Made by a program: the position numbers and the translations under genes. The notes beneath the pieces are model-generated. The model searched no databases and was not told the origin of the DNA. It was given only the letters and a program-made list of their open reading frames with translations. Of a stretch of 64,000 nt of DNA, positions 24,125 to 32,005 are shown one piece after another (position 1 is the first letter of the stretch; the number at the start of each line of letters is the position of its first letter). This DNA comes from Pseudomonas putida S13.1.2 (GTDB lineage Bacteria; Pseudomonadota; Gammaproteobacteria; Pseudomonadales; Pseudomonadaceae). The DNA is taken from assembly GCF_000498395.2 (NCBI RefSeq), contig NZ_CP010979.1:3038001-3102000 (forward strand), read 5' to 3'.

Positions 24125-27003
24125 CGGCGCACCTCGGCTTGCTCTGCTGTACGGCGCTCTTGCAGCAGGCGCCGCTGTTCGTCACTGAAGTCCTGGTAGC
24201 GCTTTTGCCATTGCGATGGCTGGAACACTTTCACCACTTCCACTGCCGTCACCTTGTACTCGGGGCAGTTGGTGGCCCAGTCGGAGTTGTCGGTGGTGAT
24301 CACGTTAGCCCCCGACTCGGGGAAGTGGAACGTGGTGTACACCACACCCGGCGCTACCCGCGCACTGACCTTGGCGCGCAGCACGGTCTGCCCCGCGCGG
24401 CTGCCAATGCCAACCCAGTCACCGTCCTGGATGCCTCGGCTTTCGGCGTCAGTCGGGTGGATTTCCAGGCGGTCGGCGTCATGCCAGGCGACGTTGCCGG
24501 TACGTCGGGTCTGGGCGCCGACGTTGTACTGGCTGAGAATGCGCCCGGTTGTCAGCAGCAACGGATAGCGGTTGTTGACCTTTTCGTCGGTAGGCACATA
24601 GCCGGTGAGCATGAAGCGGCCCTTGCCACGCACGAACTGGTCGATGTGCATGGTCGGCGTGCCGTCGGGCGCGGCGTCGTTGCACGGCCACTGCAGGCTG
24701 CCATGGCGGTCGATTTCGGCGTAGCTGACGCGGCGGAAGGTCGGCGTCAGGCGGGCGATCTCGTCCATGATCTCGGACGGGTGGCGGTAGTTCATCGGGT
24801 AGCCCAAGGCGTTGGCCAAGGCCACGGTCGCTTCCCAGTCGGCCTTGCCGGCCAGCGGCTCCATGACCTTGCGCACCCGCGAAATACGCCGCTCGGCATT
24901 GGTGAAGGTGCCGTCCTTTTCCAGGAACGAGCAGCCCGGCAGGAACACATGGGCGAATTTGGCCGTTTCGTTGAGGAAAATGTCCTGCACCACCACGCAT
25001 TCCATGGCGTGCAAGGCCGCCGTGACATGCTGGGTGTTGGGGTCGCTCTGCGCGATGTCCTCGCCCTGGCAGTACAGGGCCTTGAAGCTGCCGTCCAGCG
25101 CTGCCTCGAACATGTTGGGGATGCGCAGGCCCGGGTCGGGCTGCAAGGTCACGCCCCAGGCGCGCTCGAACTCGGCGCGCACGCCCTCGTTGGAAATATG
25201 CCGATAGCCGGGCAGCTCGTGGGGGAACGAACCCATGTCGCACGAGCCCTGCACGTTGTTCTGCCCACGTAGCGGGTTCACCCCTACCCCTTCACGGCCG
25301 ATATTGCCGGTGGCCATGGCCAGGTTGGCGATGCCCATCACCGCAGTGCTGCCCTGGCTGTGCTCGGTCACGCCCAGGCCGTAGTAGATGGCCGCGTTGC
25401 CACCGGTGGCATACAGTCGCGCCGCGGCGCGGATCTGATCGGCGGGCACGCCACAGACCGGGCCCAGCACCTCGGGGGCGTTGTCTGCCTGGCTGACAAA
25501 GTCGCGCCAGCGGGCAAAGTCTTCGGTTTCGCAGCGGGCATCGATGAAGCGCTGGGCCAGCAGGCCCTCGGTGACGATCACGTGGGCCAGGGCGTTGAGC
25601 ATGGCCACGTTGGTACCGGGGCGCAGTTGCAGGTGCAGCTCGGCGCGGGCGTGCGGCGAGTCGACCAGGTCGATGCGCCGTGGGTCGATCACGATCAGCC
25701 GCGCGCCCTGACGCAGGCGGCGCTTGAGCTGCGAACCGAACACCGGGTGGGCGTCTGTGGGGTTGGCGCCGATCACCAGCACCACGTCGGCCTGCATCAC
25801 CGAATCAAAGCTTTGCGTGCCGGCCGATTCACCCAAGGTCTGTTTCAGGCCATAGCCGGTGGGCGAGTGGCACACCCGCGCACAGGTATCGACGTTGTTG
25901 TTGCCGAACGCCGTGCGTACCAGTTTTTGCACCAGGTAGGCTTCTTCGTTGGTGCAGCGGCTGGAGGTGATGCCACCGATGGAATCACGCCCGTACTTGA
26001 GCTGGATGCGTCGGAACTCGCTGGCAGCGTAGGCCACCGCTTCGTCCCAGCTCACTTCCTGCCACGGGTCTTCCAGGCGCTTGCGGATCATCGGCTTGGT
26101 AATGCGATCCGGGTGGGTGGCGTAGCCCCAGGCGAAGCGGCCCTTGACGCAGGCGTGGCCGTGGTTGGCCCCGCCGTTCTTGTCCGGCACCATACGCACC
26201 AGCTGGTCGCCTTTCATTTCGGCGCGGAACGAACAACCGACGCCGCAGTAGGCGCAGGTGGTGATAACCGAACGCTCAGGCTGACCAAGCTGCACCAGGC
26301 TCTTTTCCGTCAGCGTCGCGGTTGGGCAGGCCTGTACGCAGGCGCCGCACGACACGCATTCGGAAGCGAGGAAGTTATCGCCGCCCGCTGCCGCCACCCG
26401 CGACTCGAAACCGCGGCCGGTGATGGTCAGGGCGAAGGTGCCCTGGATATCTTCGCAGGCGCGCACACAGCGGCTGCAGACGATGCATTTGCTGGGCTCG
26501 TAGTCAAAATACGGGTTGGAAACATCCTTCTTCTCGGCCAGGTGGTTGGCGCCGTCGTAGCCGTAGCGCACCTCGCGCAGGCCCACCTGACCGGCAACGG
26601 TCTGCAGCTCGCAGTTGCCGTTGGCCGAGCACGTCAGGCAGTCCAGCGGGTGGTCAGAAATGTACAACTCCATCACGTTGCGGCGCAGGCCGGCCAGGCG
26701 TGGCGTTTCGGTACGCACCACCATGCCTTCGCTGACCGGCGTGGTGCAGGACGCCGGGTAGCCGCGCATGCCTTCGATTTCCACCATGCACATGCGGCAT
26801 GAGCCGAAGGCTTCAAGGCTGTCGGTGGCACACAGTTTGGGGATGCTGGTGCCGAGCATGGCCGCGGCGCGCATCACCGAGGTGCCGGCAGGCACGCTGA
26901 TGGCACGGCCGTCGATGCTCAGGCTGACCTGCACGTCGCTGTCACGGGCCGGGGTGCCGAGGTCGCTGCTTTTATCAGAAGCGGGGTCGAAGAAATTGAT
27001 CAC
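24121..27003 (-). CDS. fdsA: NAD-dependent formate dehydrogenase alpha subunit (molybdenum, Fe-S)
   Basis: 960 residues. The N-terminus carries a ferredoxin-like 2Fe-2S set (CATDSLEAFGSCRMCMVEIE), an HxxxCxxC-type motif (HPLDCLTCSANGNCELQ) and two 4Fe-4S repeats (CIVCSRCVRACEDIQG; CVSCGACVQACPT). The catalytic part starts with CAYCGVGCSF and holds the molybdenum ligand cysteine near VDTCARVCHSPTGYGL, with bis-MGD segments (VLVIGANPTDAHPVFGSQLK). It oxidises formate to CO2 and passes electrons to FdsB. The start is the GTG at 27003, which overlaps the fdsB stop (GTGA). No fdsC/fdhD sulfur-transfer gene is in this operon. Confidence 0.96.
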   Translation of the reverse strand: MINFFDPASDKSSDLGTPARDSDVQVSLSIDGRAISVPAGTSVMRAAAMLGTSIPKLCATDSLEAFGSCRMCMVEIEGMRGYPASCTTPVSEGMVVRTETPRLAGLRRNVMELYISDHPLDCLTCSANGNCELQTVAGQVGLREVRYGYDGANHLAEKKDVSNPYFDYEPSKCIVCSRCVRACEDIQGTFALTITGRGFESRVAAAGGDNFLASECVSCGACVQACPTATLTEKSLVQLGQPERSVITTCAYCGVGCSFRAEMKGDQLVRMVPDKNGGANHGHACVKGRFAWGYATHPDRITKPMIRKRLEDPWQEVSWDEAVAYAASEFRRIQLKYGRDSIGGITSSRCTNEEAYLVQKLVRTAFGNNNVDTCARVCHSPTGYGLKQTLGESAGTQSFDSVMQADVVLVIGANPTDAHPVFGSQLKRRLRQGARLIVIDPRRIDLVDSPHARAELHLQLRPGTNVAMLNALAHVIVTEGLLAQRFIDARCETEDFARWRDFVSQADNAPEVLGPVCGVPADQIRAAARLYATGGNAAIYYGLGVTEHSQGSTAVMGIANLAMATGNIGREGVGVNPLRGQNNVQGSCDMGSFPHELPGYRHISNEGVRAEFERAWGVTLQPDPGLRIPNMFEAALDGSFKALYCQGEDIAQSDPNTQHVTAALHAMECVVVQDIFLNETAKFAHVFLPGCSFLEKDGTFTNAERRISRVRKVMEPLAGKADWEATVALANALGYPMNYRHPSEIMDEIARLTPTFRRVSYAEIDRHGSLQWPCNDAAPDGTPTMHIDQFVRGKGRFMLTGYVPTDEKVNNRYPLLLTTGRILSQYNVGAQTRRTGNVAWHDADRLEIHPTDAESRGIQDGDWVGIGSRAGQTVLRAKVSARVAPGVVYTTFHFPESGANVITTDNSDWATNCPEYKVTAVEVVKVFQPSQWQKRYQDFSDEQRRLLQERRTAEQAEVRR

Positions 27004-28559
27004 TGCGCGGCCTCCATGGTGGTAAGCCCAAAATCGGCGGGGAAGTACTTGAGCGCGCTGGCCACCGGGTAAGCAGTCATGCCGCCCATGGCGCATAGCG
27101 AGCCGTACTGCATGGTGTCGCAGAGGTCGCGCAGCAACAGGGCCTGGTCGTGGCGTTCGGTTAAATCAGTCGATGCGATCAACCGATCGACCACTTCCAT
27201 GCCCCGGGTGGAGCCGATGCGGCACGGGGTACACTTGCCGCAGGATTCTTCGGCGCAGAACTGCAGGGCGAAGCGCGCCATGCTGGCCATGTTCAGGGTG
27301 TCGTCGGCCACCACCACACCGCCGTGGCCGAGCATCGCGCCCATGGCGGCGAAGGCTTCATAGTCCAGCGGGGTGTCGAAGTGGCTGGGGGGTACCCAGG
27401 CGCCGAGCGGGCCGCCGACCTGCGCAGCCTTCAGCGGCCGGCCACTGGCCGTACCACCGCCATAACCCTCCACCAGCTCGCGCAGGGTCAGGCCGAAGGC
27501 ACGTTCCACCAGTCCGCCCTGGCGGATGTTGCCGGCCAGCTGGAACGGCATGGTGCCCAGCGAGCGGCCCATGCCGAAATCGCGATAGAACGCCGCGCCC
27601 TTGGCCAGGATGATGGGCACCGAAGCCAGGGTGAGCACGTTGTGCACCAGGGTCGGCAGGCCGAACAGGCCTTGCAGCGCAGGCAGTGGCGGCTTGGCGC
27701 GGACGATGCCGCGCTTGCCTTCGATGGACTCGAGCAGCGCAGTTTCTTCGCCGCAGATATAGGCGCCGGCACCCACCCGCACTTCAAGGTCGAACGCCTG
27801 GCCGCTGCCGGCTACGTCGGTGCCGAGGTAGCCAGCATCACGGGCGATGGCGAAGGCCTGGTCCAGCACGCGAATGGCATCCGGGTATTCCGAGCGCACA
27901 TAGATGTAGCCCTTGTCGGCGCCCACGGCCAGGCCGGCAATGATCATGCCTTCGATCAGCAGGAAGGGCTCGCCTTCCATCAGCATACGGTCGGCGAAGG
28001 TACCGGAGTCGCCCTCGTCGGCGTTGCATACCACGTACTTCTGCCCAGCCCCGGCGTCGCGCACGGTGCGCCACTTGATGCCGGCGGGGAACGCCGCACC
28101 GCCACGGCCACGCAGGCCGGAGTCGAGCACGGCAGCGACCACCTCGGCACCGTTCAGGGCCACGGCCGCTTCAAGGCCGGCAAAACCGCCATGGGCGCGA
28201 TAGTCGTCCAGCGACAACGGGCGAGTGATGCCGGCGCGGGCGAACAGCAACCGCTGCTGGGTTTTCAGGTAAGGGATTTCTTCGACCAGCCCCAACGCCA
28301 GCGAATGGCCCTCGGGGTCACCGGCCAGGGCGTCGAGCAGTGACGGCACGTCTTGCGCAGTAACCGGGCCGAAACCAAGGCGCCCTTGCGCACTGTCGCA
28401 CTCGATCAGCGGCTCCAGCCAGTACAGCCCGCGTGAGCTGGTGCGCTGGATGTCCAGCGGCAGCTGGCGGCGCTCGGCCTCGCGCTGCAAGGCATCGGCA
28501 ACCTGGTCGGCCCCCACGGCACGGGCCACCGAGTCGCAGGGAATGTAGAGCTTCAGCAT
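27000..28559 (-). CDS. fdsB: NAD-dependent formate dehydrogenase beta subunit (FMN, NADH site)
   Basis: 519 residues. An N-terminal thioredoxin-like segment is followed by the NuoF-like core: the FMN/NAD loop GLRGRGGAAFPAGIKW, CNADEGDSGTFADRMLM, GAYICGEETALLESIEGK, and a 4Fe-4S motif ESCGKCTPCRIG. It passes electrons from FdsA to NAD. The ATG at 28559 (MLKLYIPCDSVA) overlaps the fdsG stop by seven bases. Confidence 0.96.
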   Translation of the reverse strand: MLKLYIPCDSVARAVGADQVADALQREAERRQLPLDIQRTSSRGLYWLEPLIECDSAQGRLGFGPVTAQDVPSLLDALAGDPEGHSLALGLVEEIPYLKTQQRLLFARAGITRPLSLDDYRAHGGFAGLEAAVALNGAEVVAAVLDSGLRGRGGAAFPAGIKWRTVRDAGAGQKYVVCNADEGDSGTFADRMLMEGEPFLLIEGMIIAGLAVGADKGYIYVRSEYPDAIRVLDQAFAIARDAGYLGTDVAGSGQAFDLEVRVGAGAYICGEETALLESIEGKRGIVRAKPPLPALQGLFGLPTLVHNVLTLASVPIILAKGAAFYRDFGMGRSLGTMPFQLAGNIRQGGLVERAFGLTLRELVEGYGGGTASGRPLKAAQVGGPLGAWVPPSHFDTPLDYEAFAAMGAMLGHGGVVVADDTLNMASMARFALQFCAEESCGKCTPCRIGSTRGMEVVDRLIASTDLTERHDQALLLRDLCDTMQYGSLCAMGGMTAYPVASALKYFPADFGLTTMEAAQ

Positions 28560-29035
28560 GCTGCGTCCTCCCGGCAAGCGTTTACCAATGCACGCAGGCG
28601 CTCAGGGGTAAGCCGCGCATGCACCTGGCCATCCAGCTCCAGCGCTGGCGAGCAGGCACAGGCGCCCAGGCAGTAAACCGGGCGCAGGCTGATGGCACCG
28701 TCGGCGCTGGTGCCATGGTCGTCCAGTGCCAGCTGATCACGCAGTTGCGCGGCCAGTGCCTCGGCGCCACGGCTTTGGCACGATTCGGCGCGGCACAGGC
28801 GCAGGGTGTGGCGCGCCGGCGGCGAAGTACGAAAGTCGTGGTAAAAGCTGATCACCCCGCGCACCTCGGCCAGGCTGAGGTTCAGGGCATGGGCAATTTC
28901 CGGCACAGCGGCATCGGGGATGAAGCCGATGTCGTGCTGGATGGCATGCAGGATCGGCAACAGGGCGCCGGGGGTAGCCTTGTCACGGGCAAGAATACGG
29001 TGAATCACGGGCAGGTGGAGCAGTTCATCAGGCAT
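28553..29035 (-). CDS. fdsG: NAD-dependent formate dehydrogenase gamma subunit (2Fe-2S)
   Basis: 160 residues, NuoE-like. The thioredoxin-fold 2Fe-2S ligands are C-x4-C in CRAESCQSRG and C-x3-C in YCLGACACSP. The N-terminal helical bundle is GALLPILHAIQHDIGFIPDA. The ATG at 29035 follows GAGG; the longer frame upstream lacks a ribosome site. It is the first gene of fdsG-fdsB-fdsA-fdsD, whose overlaps at each joint indicate one transcript. Confidence 0.94.
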   Translation of the reverse strand: MPDELLHLPVIHRILARDKATPGALLPILHAIQHDIGFIPDAAVPEIAHALNLSLAEVRGVISFYHDFRTSPPARHTLRLCRAESCQSRGAEALAAQLRDQLALDDHGTSADGAISLRPVYCLGACACSPALELDGQVHARLTPERLRALVNACREDAAC

Positions 29036-29413
29036 ACAGCGGACCTCGGCATCACGGACCCCGCCTGAATTATTGTGAGGGCAGGTATCCAGCGTGTTCT
29101 GCTGCGGCGCGTCGGCCACGTCACGGTTGCGCGGCGCCGACGGCCTCCTTGCCCACGGCCGCGCATCTGCGCACGCTGGTCCGAAGGCATCCTGCAAGCA
29201 TGGCACTTGTGGGGCCAGGGGGTTGCGTGCGAACGACCAGGCGCATCCTGAAACCGACGCCAAGTGTTACGGCCCCTGCACGGTATGCGGGATTTTAGAG
29301 CAGTACAGGTGCTTCGATGACTACCCCAGGCTAATGCCCGGCGAGAGCAGCCTTGCCTAGGTGCCACCGGCCGGGAAGGCGCGCAAAGCGCCCCCGGTAA
29401 TTCGGCACAGGCC
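29036..29413. other. intergenic region between fdsG and sfnG
   Basis: 378 bases that should hold the fds operon promoter. I see no convincing -10/-35, no Anr box and no credible gene. A GC-rich imperfect hairpin (GGCGCGCAAAGCGCC, 29380-29394) lies downstream of sfnG and may act as its terminator. Confidence 0.5.
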
Positions 29414-30508
29414 TCAGGCCACTGCCTTGTCTACACTGCGCCCGGCTTCCAGCTCACGCACCAGCGGCAACACGCGCTCGCCAAAGTACGCCACTTCCTC
29501 CTGGAAATGCAGGAAGCCGGACAGGATCAAATCCACCCCTACTGCCTTCAGCGCAACGATGCGCTCGGCAATTTGCTGCGGCGTGCCGATCAGGTTGGTC
29601 TTGAAGCCATCGTTGTACTGCACCAGGTCCTCGAAGCTGGATTTGGCCCAATTGCCCTCGCCTTCCGGGCTGGCAGCCCCGGCGTGCTTTACCTCGTTGC
29701 CGAACGCCCGCACTGCCTCGGGGTTGGCCTTGTCGATGATCTCCTGCAACACCGCCCGCGCCTCTTCCTCGGTGTCGCGGGCAATGATGAAGGCATTCAC
29801 CCCAACCTTGACCGAGTGGCCGTTGGCTGCGGCCTTGGCGCGGATATCATCGACCTGGGCCTTGATCCCTTCCACGCTGTTGCCGTTGGTGAAGTACCAG
29901 TCCGACACCCGCGCGGCCATGTCCCGCGCCGCACGCGAACTGCCGCCCTGGAAGATCTCGGGGTGCGGCTGCTGCAGCGGCTTGGGTTTGAGGTTGTAGT
30001 CACGGAAGCGATAGAAGTCGCCGTTGAAGGTGAAGTTGTCTTGCGTCCAGATGCCCTTGAGCGCGCGGATGAACTCCTCGGAACGGCGATAGCGTTCGTC
30101 GTGGTCCAGCCACGGCTCACCGATGGCGTGGAACTCGCCCTTGAACCAGCCCGACACCACGTTGATGGCGATGCGGCCATGGGTGAACTGGTCGATGCTG
30201 GCCAACTGCTTGGCCGCCAGCGCCGGGTTCCACGGCCCTGGCAGGATGGCGGCGATGACCTTGAGCTTTTCCGTGGCAGCCAGCAGCGCGTGGCTGATGG
30301 TGACCGACTCATGCTGGTTGTCGGCACCGTAGCCGGCGGTGAAGCGGATTTGCGACAGGGCGTAGTCGAAGCCGGCTTTTTCAGCGATTTGCGCAAGCTT
30401 GCGGTTGTAGTCGATGTCCCAGCTGGTGCGCTGCTCGATGGTGCTGACCACCAGGCCACCGCTGACGTTGGGGACCCAGTAGGCGAACTTGAGTGGGGCG
30501 TGGCTCAT
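29414..30508 (-). CDS. sfnG: FMNH2-dependent dimethylsulfone monooxygenase
   Basis: 364 residues, a bacterial luciferase-like (LLM) flavin monooxygenase. Typical segments are FAYWVPNVSGGLVVSTIEQR, ALSQIRFTAGYGADNQHESV and RIAINVVSGWFKGEFHAIGE. These match SfnG, which converts dimethylsulfone to methanesulfinate during sulfur scavenging. It needs reduced FMN from a separate reductase, not encoded here. The ATG at 30508 follows GGAG. A sigma-54 promoter sequence lies 42 bases upstream, in keeping with the SfnR-controlled expression known in P. putida. Confidence 0.93.
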   Translation of the reverse strand: MSHAPLKFAYWVPNVSGGLVVSTIEQRTSWDIDYNRKLAQIAEKAGFDYALSQIRFTAGYGADNQHESVTISHALLAATEKLKVIAAILPGPWNPALAAKQLASIDQFTHGRIAINVVSGWFKGEFHAIGEPWLDHDERYRRSEEFIRALKGIWTQDNFTFNGDFYRFRDYNLKPKPLQQPHPEIFQGGSSRAARDMAARVSDWYFTNGNSVEGIKAQVDDIRAKAAANGHSVKVGVNAFIIARDTEEEARAVLQEIIDKANPEAVRAFGNEVKHAGAASPEGEGNWAKSSFEDLVQYNDGFKTNLIGTPQQIAERIVALKAVGVDLILSGFLHFQEEVAYFGERVLPLVRELEAGRSVDKAVA

Positions 30509-30549
30509 GGGGAGGCTCCTTGAGAATCCTTGGGGTTCAAGGAGGCAGG

Positions 30550-30566
30550 AGCAGCAAGCATGCCAA
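30550..30566 (-). promoter_or_regulatory. sigma-54 (-24/-12) promoter for sfnG
   Basis: Read on the minus strand, TTGGCATGCTTGCTGCT has the invariant GG and GC ten bases apart and matches the TTGGCACG...TTGCT consensus closely. It lies 42 bases before the sfnG start. The rest of the 30509-30808 gap holds no gene; sites for an activator such as SfnR would be expected at about 30650-30750. Confidence 0.72.
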
Positions 30567-30808
30567 CGGCTGGATTGCTTTACTTTCAACGGGTTAATGG
30601 AATTAGTCGGCGATGTTGACTGCATGGGGTCAAACACGCTGTCGGATCACTGTTGCCTGCGCAACACCGCCGCTTGCTGCTGGCTCGTCAAGTGGAAAAT
30701 CCTGATCCAACCATGTAGACCCCGCCCAAACTGATGGGCCACAACCATACGCTCGGCAGCAATTGACTAAATCTCAAGTAGCTATGAAAAGCTACCCTTG
30801 ACCGCTAC

Positions 30809-31522
30809 CTAATGAACTTTCACTGGTAATGGTCTCAACCCCATTTCCCGAATTTTTCTTACCATAGGATCGAGATCGGAAAATTTAGGGCGATAATGCC
30901 CCGATACATTATGAATGTATACTTTCTCCTCCGCCCCAACACTGAACGTCCCCGCACTGACTACTCGCTTATCCTCCAGCAACTCTGCCAACAAGGGATG
31001 ACTGACATAATCAGACTCTCCTTTTCGACCTGCCAGGGCAATCACCAATTCATTGCCAGCACCCAAGACAAATTTCCTCGGTTTCCAATCGTCACTTCCG
31101 AGGTCGGGCGCATCATGCACCCGCTTCCGAGGATCTTCACCTTTACGCGCTTTGAGTATTTTCAATTCCTTGGCCAGCTTCCGCTTGTTGTGGTTTTTTA
31201 GGACTCTTACCCCGCTTGGCAGCGTCGGAACCTCTCGGAACGCAGTGAAGAACCTCCGAATATAACGCCATATATGCCCTGATGGATCCACACGATTTAT
31301 CGGGTCATCAGCGCAGTATCCGTAAGTACTTATTCCTGCCTCTGCGAAAGGAGCATAAGGATCAGGGCTAAGAAACCGCATCAAAATCGGTGAGTAGACC
31401 CGAGCGCCGCTCCCCAAAAAGTAAACGTTCATATACCGATCTCGCAACTCACCATTATAAGCTACAACCGTCGCTGTCAGACCACTGGCCTGAAAATAGC
31501 CATAACACGAATAGCAAGGCAT
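30809..31522 (-). CDS. orphan RHS core-domain protein with variable C-terminal tip
   Basis: 237 residues. Residues about 22-84 are the conserved RHS-associated core end (YNGELRDRYMNVYFLGSGAR, MRFLSPDPYAPFAEAG, CADDPINRVDPSGH). The tip (85-237) is basic and ends with a distinct block including YIHNVSGHYRPKFSDLDP. The long YD-repeat shell of a full RHS protein is missing. The ATG at 31522 has GGGG four bases upstream, so it may be a self-standing short gene as often seen in P. putida, or the cut-off end of a larger one. The DNA is clearly AT-richer than its surroundings, pointing to acquisition. No separate immunity gene is visible downstream. Confidence 0.78.
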   Translation of the reverse strand: MPCYSCYGYFQASGLTATVVAYNGELRDRYMNVYFLGSGARVYSPILMRFLSPDPYAPFAEAGISTYGYCADDPINRVDPSGHIWRYIRRFFTAFREVPTLPSGVRVLKNHNKRKLAKELKILKARKGEDPRKRVHDAPDLGSDDWKPRKFVLGAGNELVIALAGRKGESDYVSHPLLAELLEDKRVVSAGTFSVGAEEKVYIHNVSGHYRPKFSDLDPMVRKIREMGLRPLPVKVH

Positions 31523-32005
31523 TTTACCCCTCCACCCATAACAGCTACTAATTTATTCTGCAACTTCATTTTTTTCCACTAGCAAAAATGCCAGTCTCAT
31601 CCGAATTTATCGGAATACTCCCTATTTCCATCAGCACTATTATCGGGCCTCGCAGGCTGCCTGCAGAGTGACTCCAGAAGTTTGTGCGAACCCTTTAAAC
31701 CCCTTACGAACGCTTTAATAACCACCGCTGATCAGTCATCAATCTGACAAAGCCTGATGCTGGACTGATCAGGAACTGTGGATCGCAACCGGGCGCATTT
31801 ACCCATCAGGTTCACCTGCTGGGTTCGGGGGACGGGAAATAATCTCAGCAGTGCTTCCGGTGCCGGAAATCTCACGGCAACTACCAGCTCACACAACATG
31901 AACCACCATGAAGAATTCTTTATCAATAAGGCGCCTCATTTGATATAGATTCTCATTCGAAAAGAAATATGCCTTTTACTACTCCTCCGCCTCAGGACTT
32001 CTTCC
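31523..32005. other. AT-rich intergenic region before the second TonB receptor
   Basis: 483 bases, AT-rich at the left side. It contains the promoter region of the receptor at 32006. I see no credible gene; a 64-codon minus-strand frame at 31732-31926 has no ribosome site or recognisable protein. Confidence 0.55.
31942..31960. promoter_or_regulatory. Fur-like box upstream of the second TonB receptor
   Basis: GATATAGATTCTCATTCGA matches the Fur consensus at 12 of 19 positions, including the GAT...TCATT core. It ends 45 bases before the receptor start, a normal place for iron repression. Confidence 0.5.

Noticed and set aside
29205..29230. A GG-N10-GC sigma-54-like sequence on the plus strand
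   Set aside because: It points into the gap, away from fdsG, with poor agreement outside the invariant pairs.
29094..29360. An 88-codon frame between fdsG and sfnG with several cysteines
   Set aside because: No ribosome site, no recognisable family, and it lies in the expected fds promoter region. Kept as intergenic.
31732..31926. A 64-codon minus-strand frame in the AT-rich gap
   Set aside because: No ribosome site or family match, and composition looks like chance.
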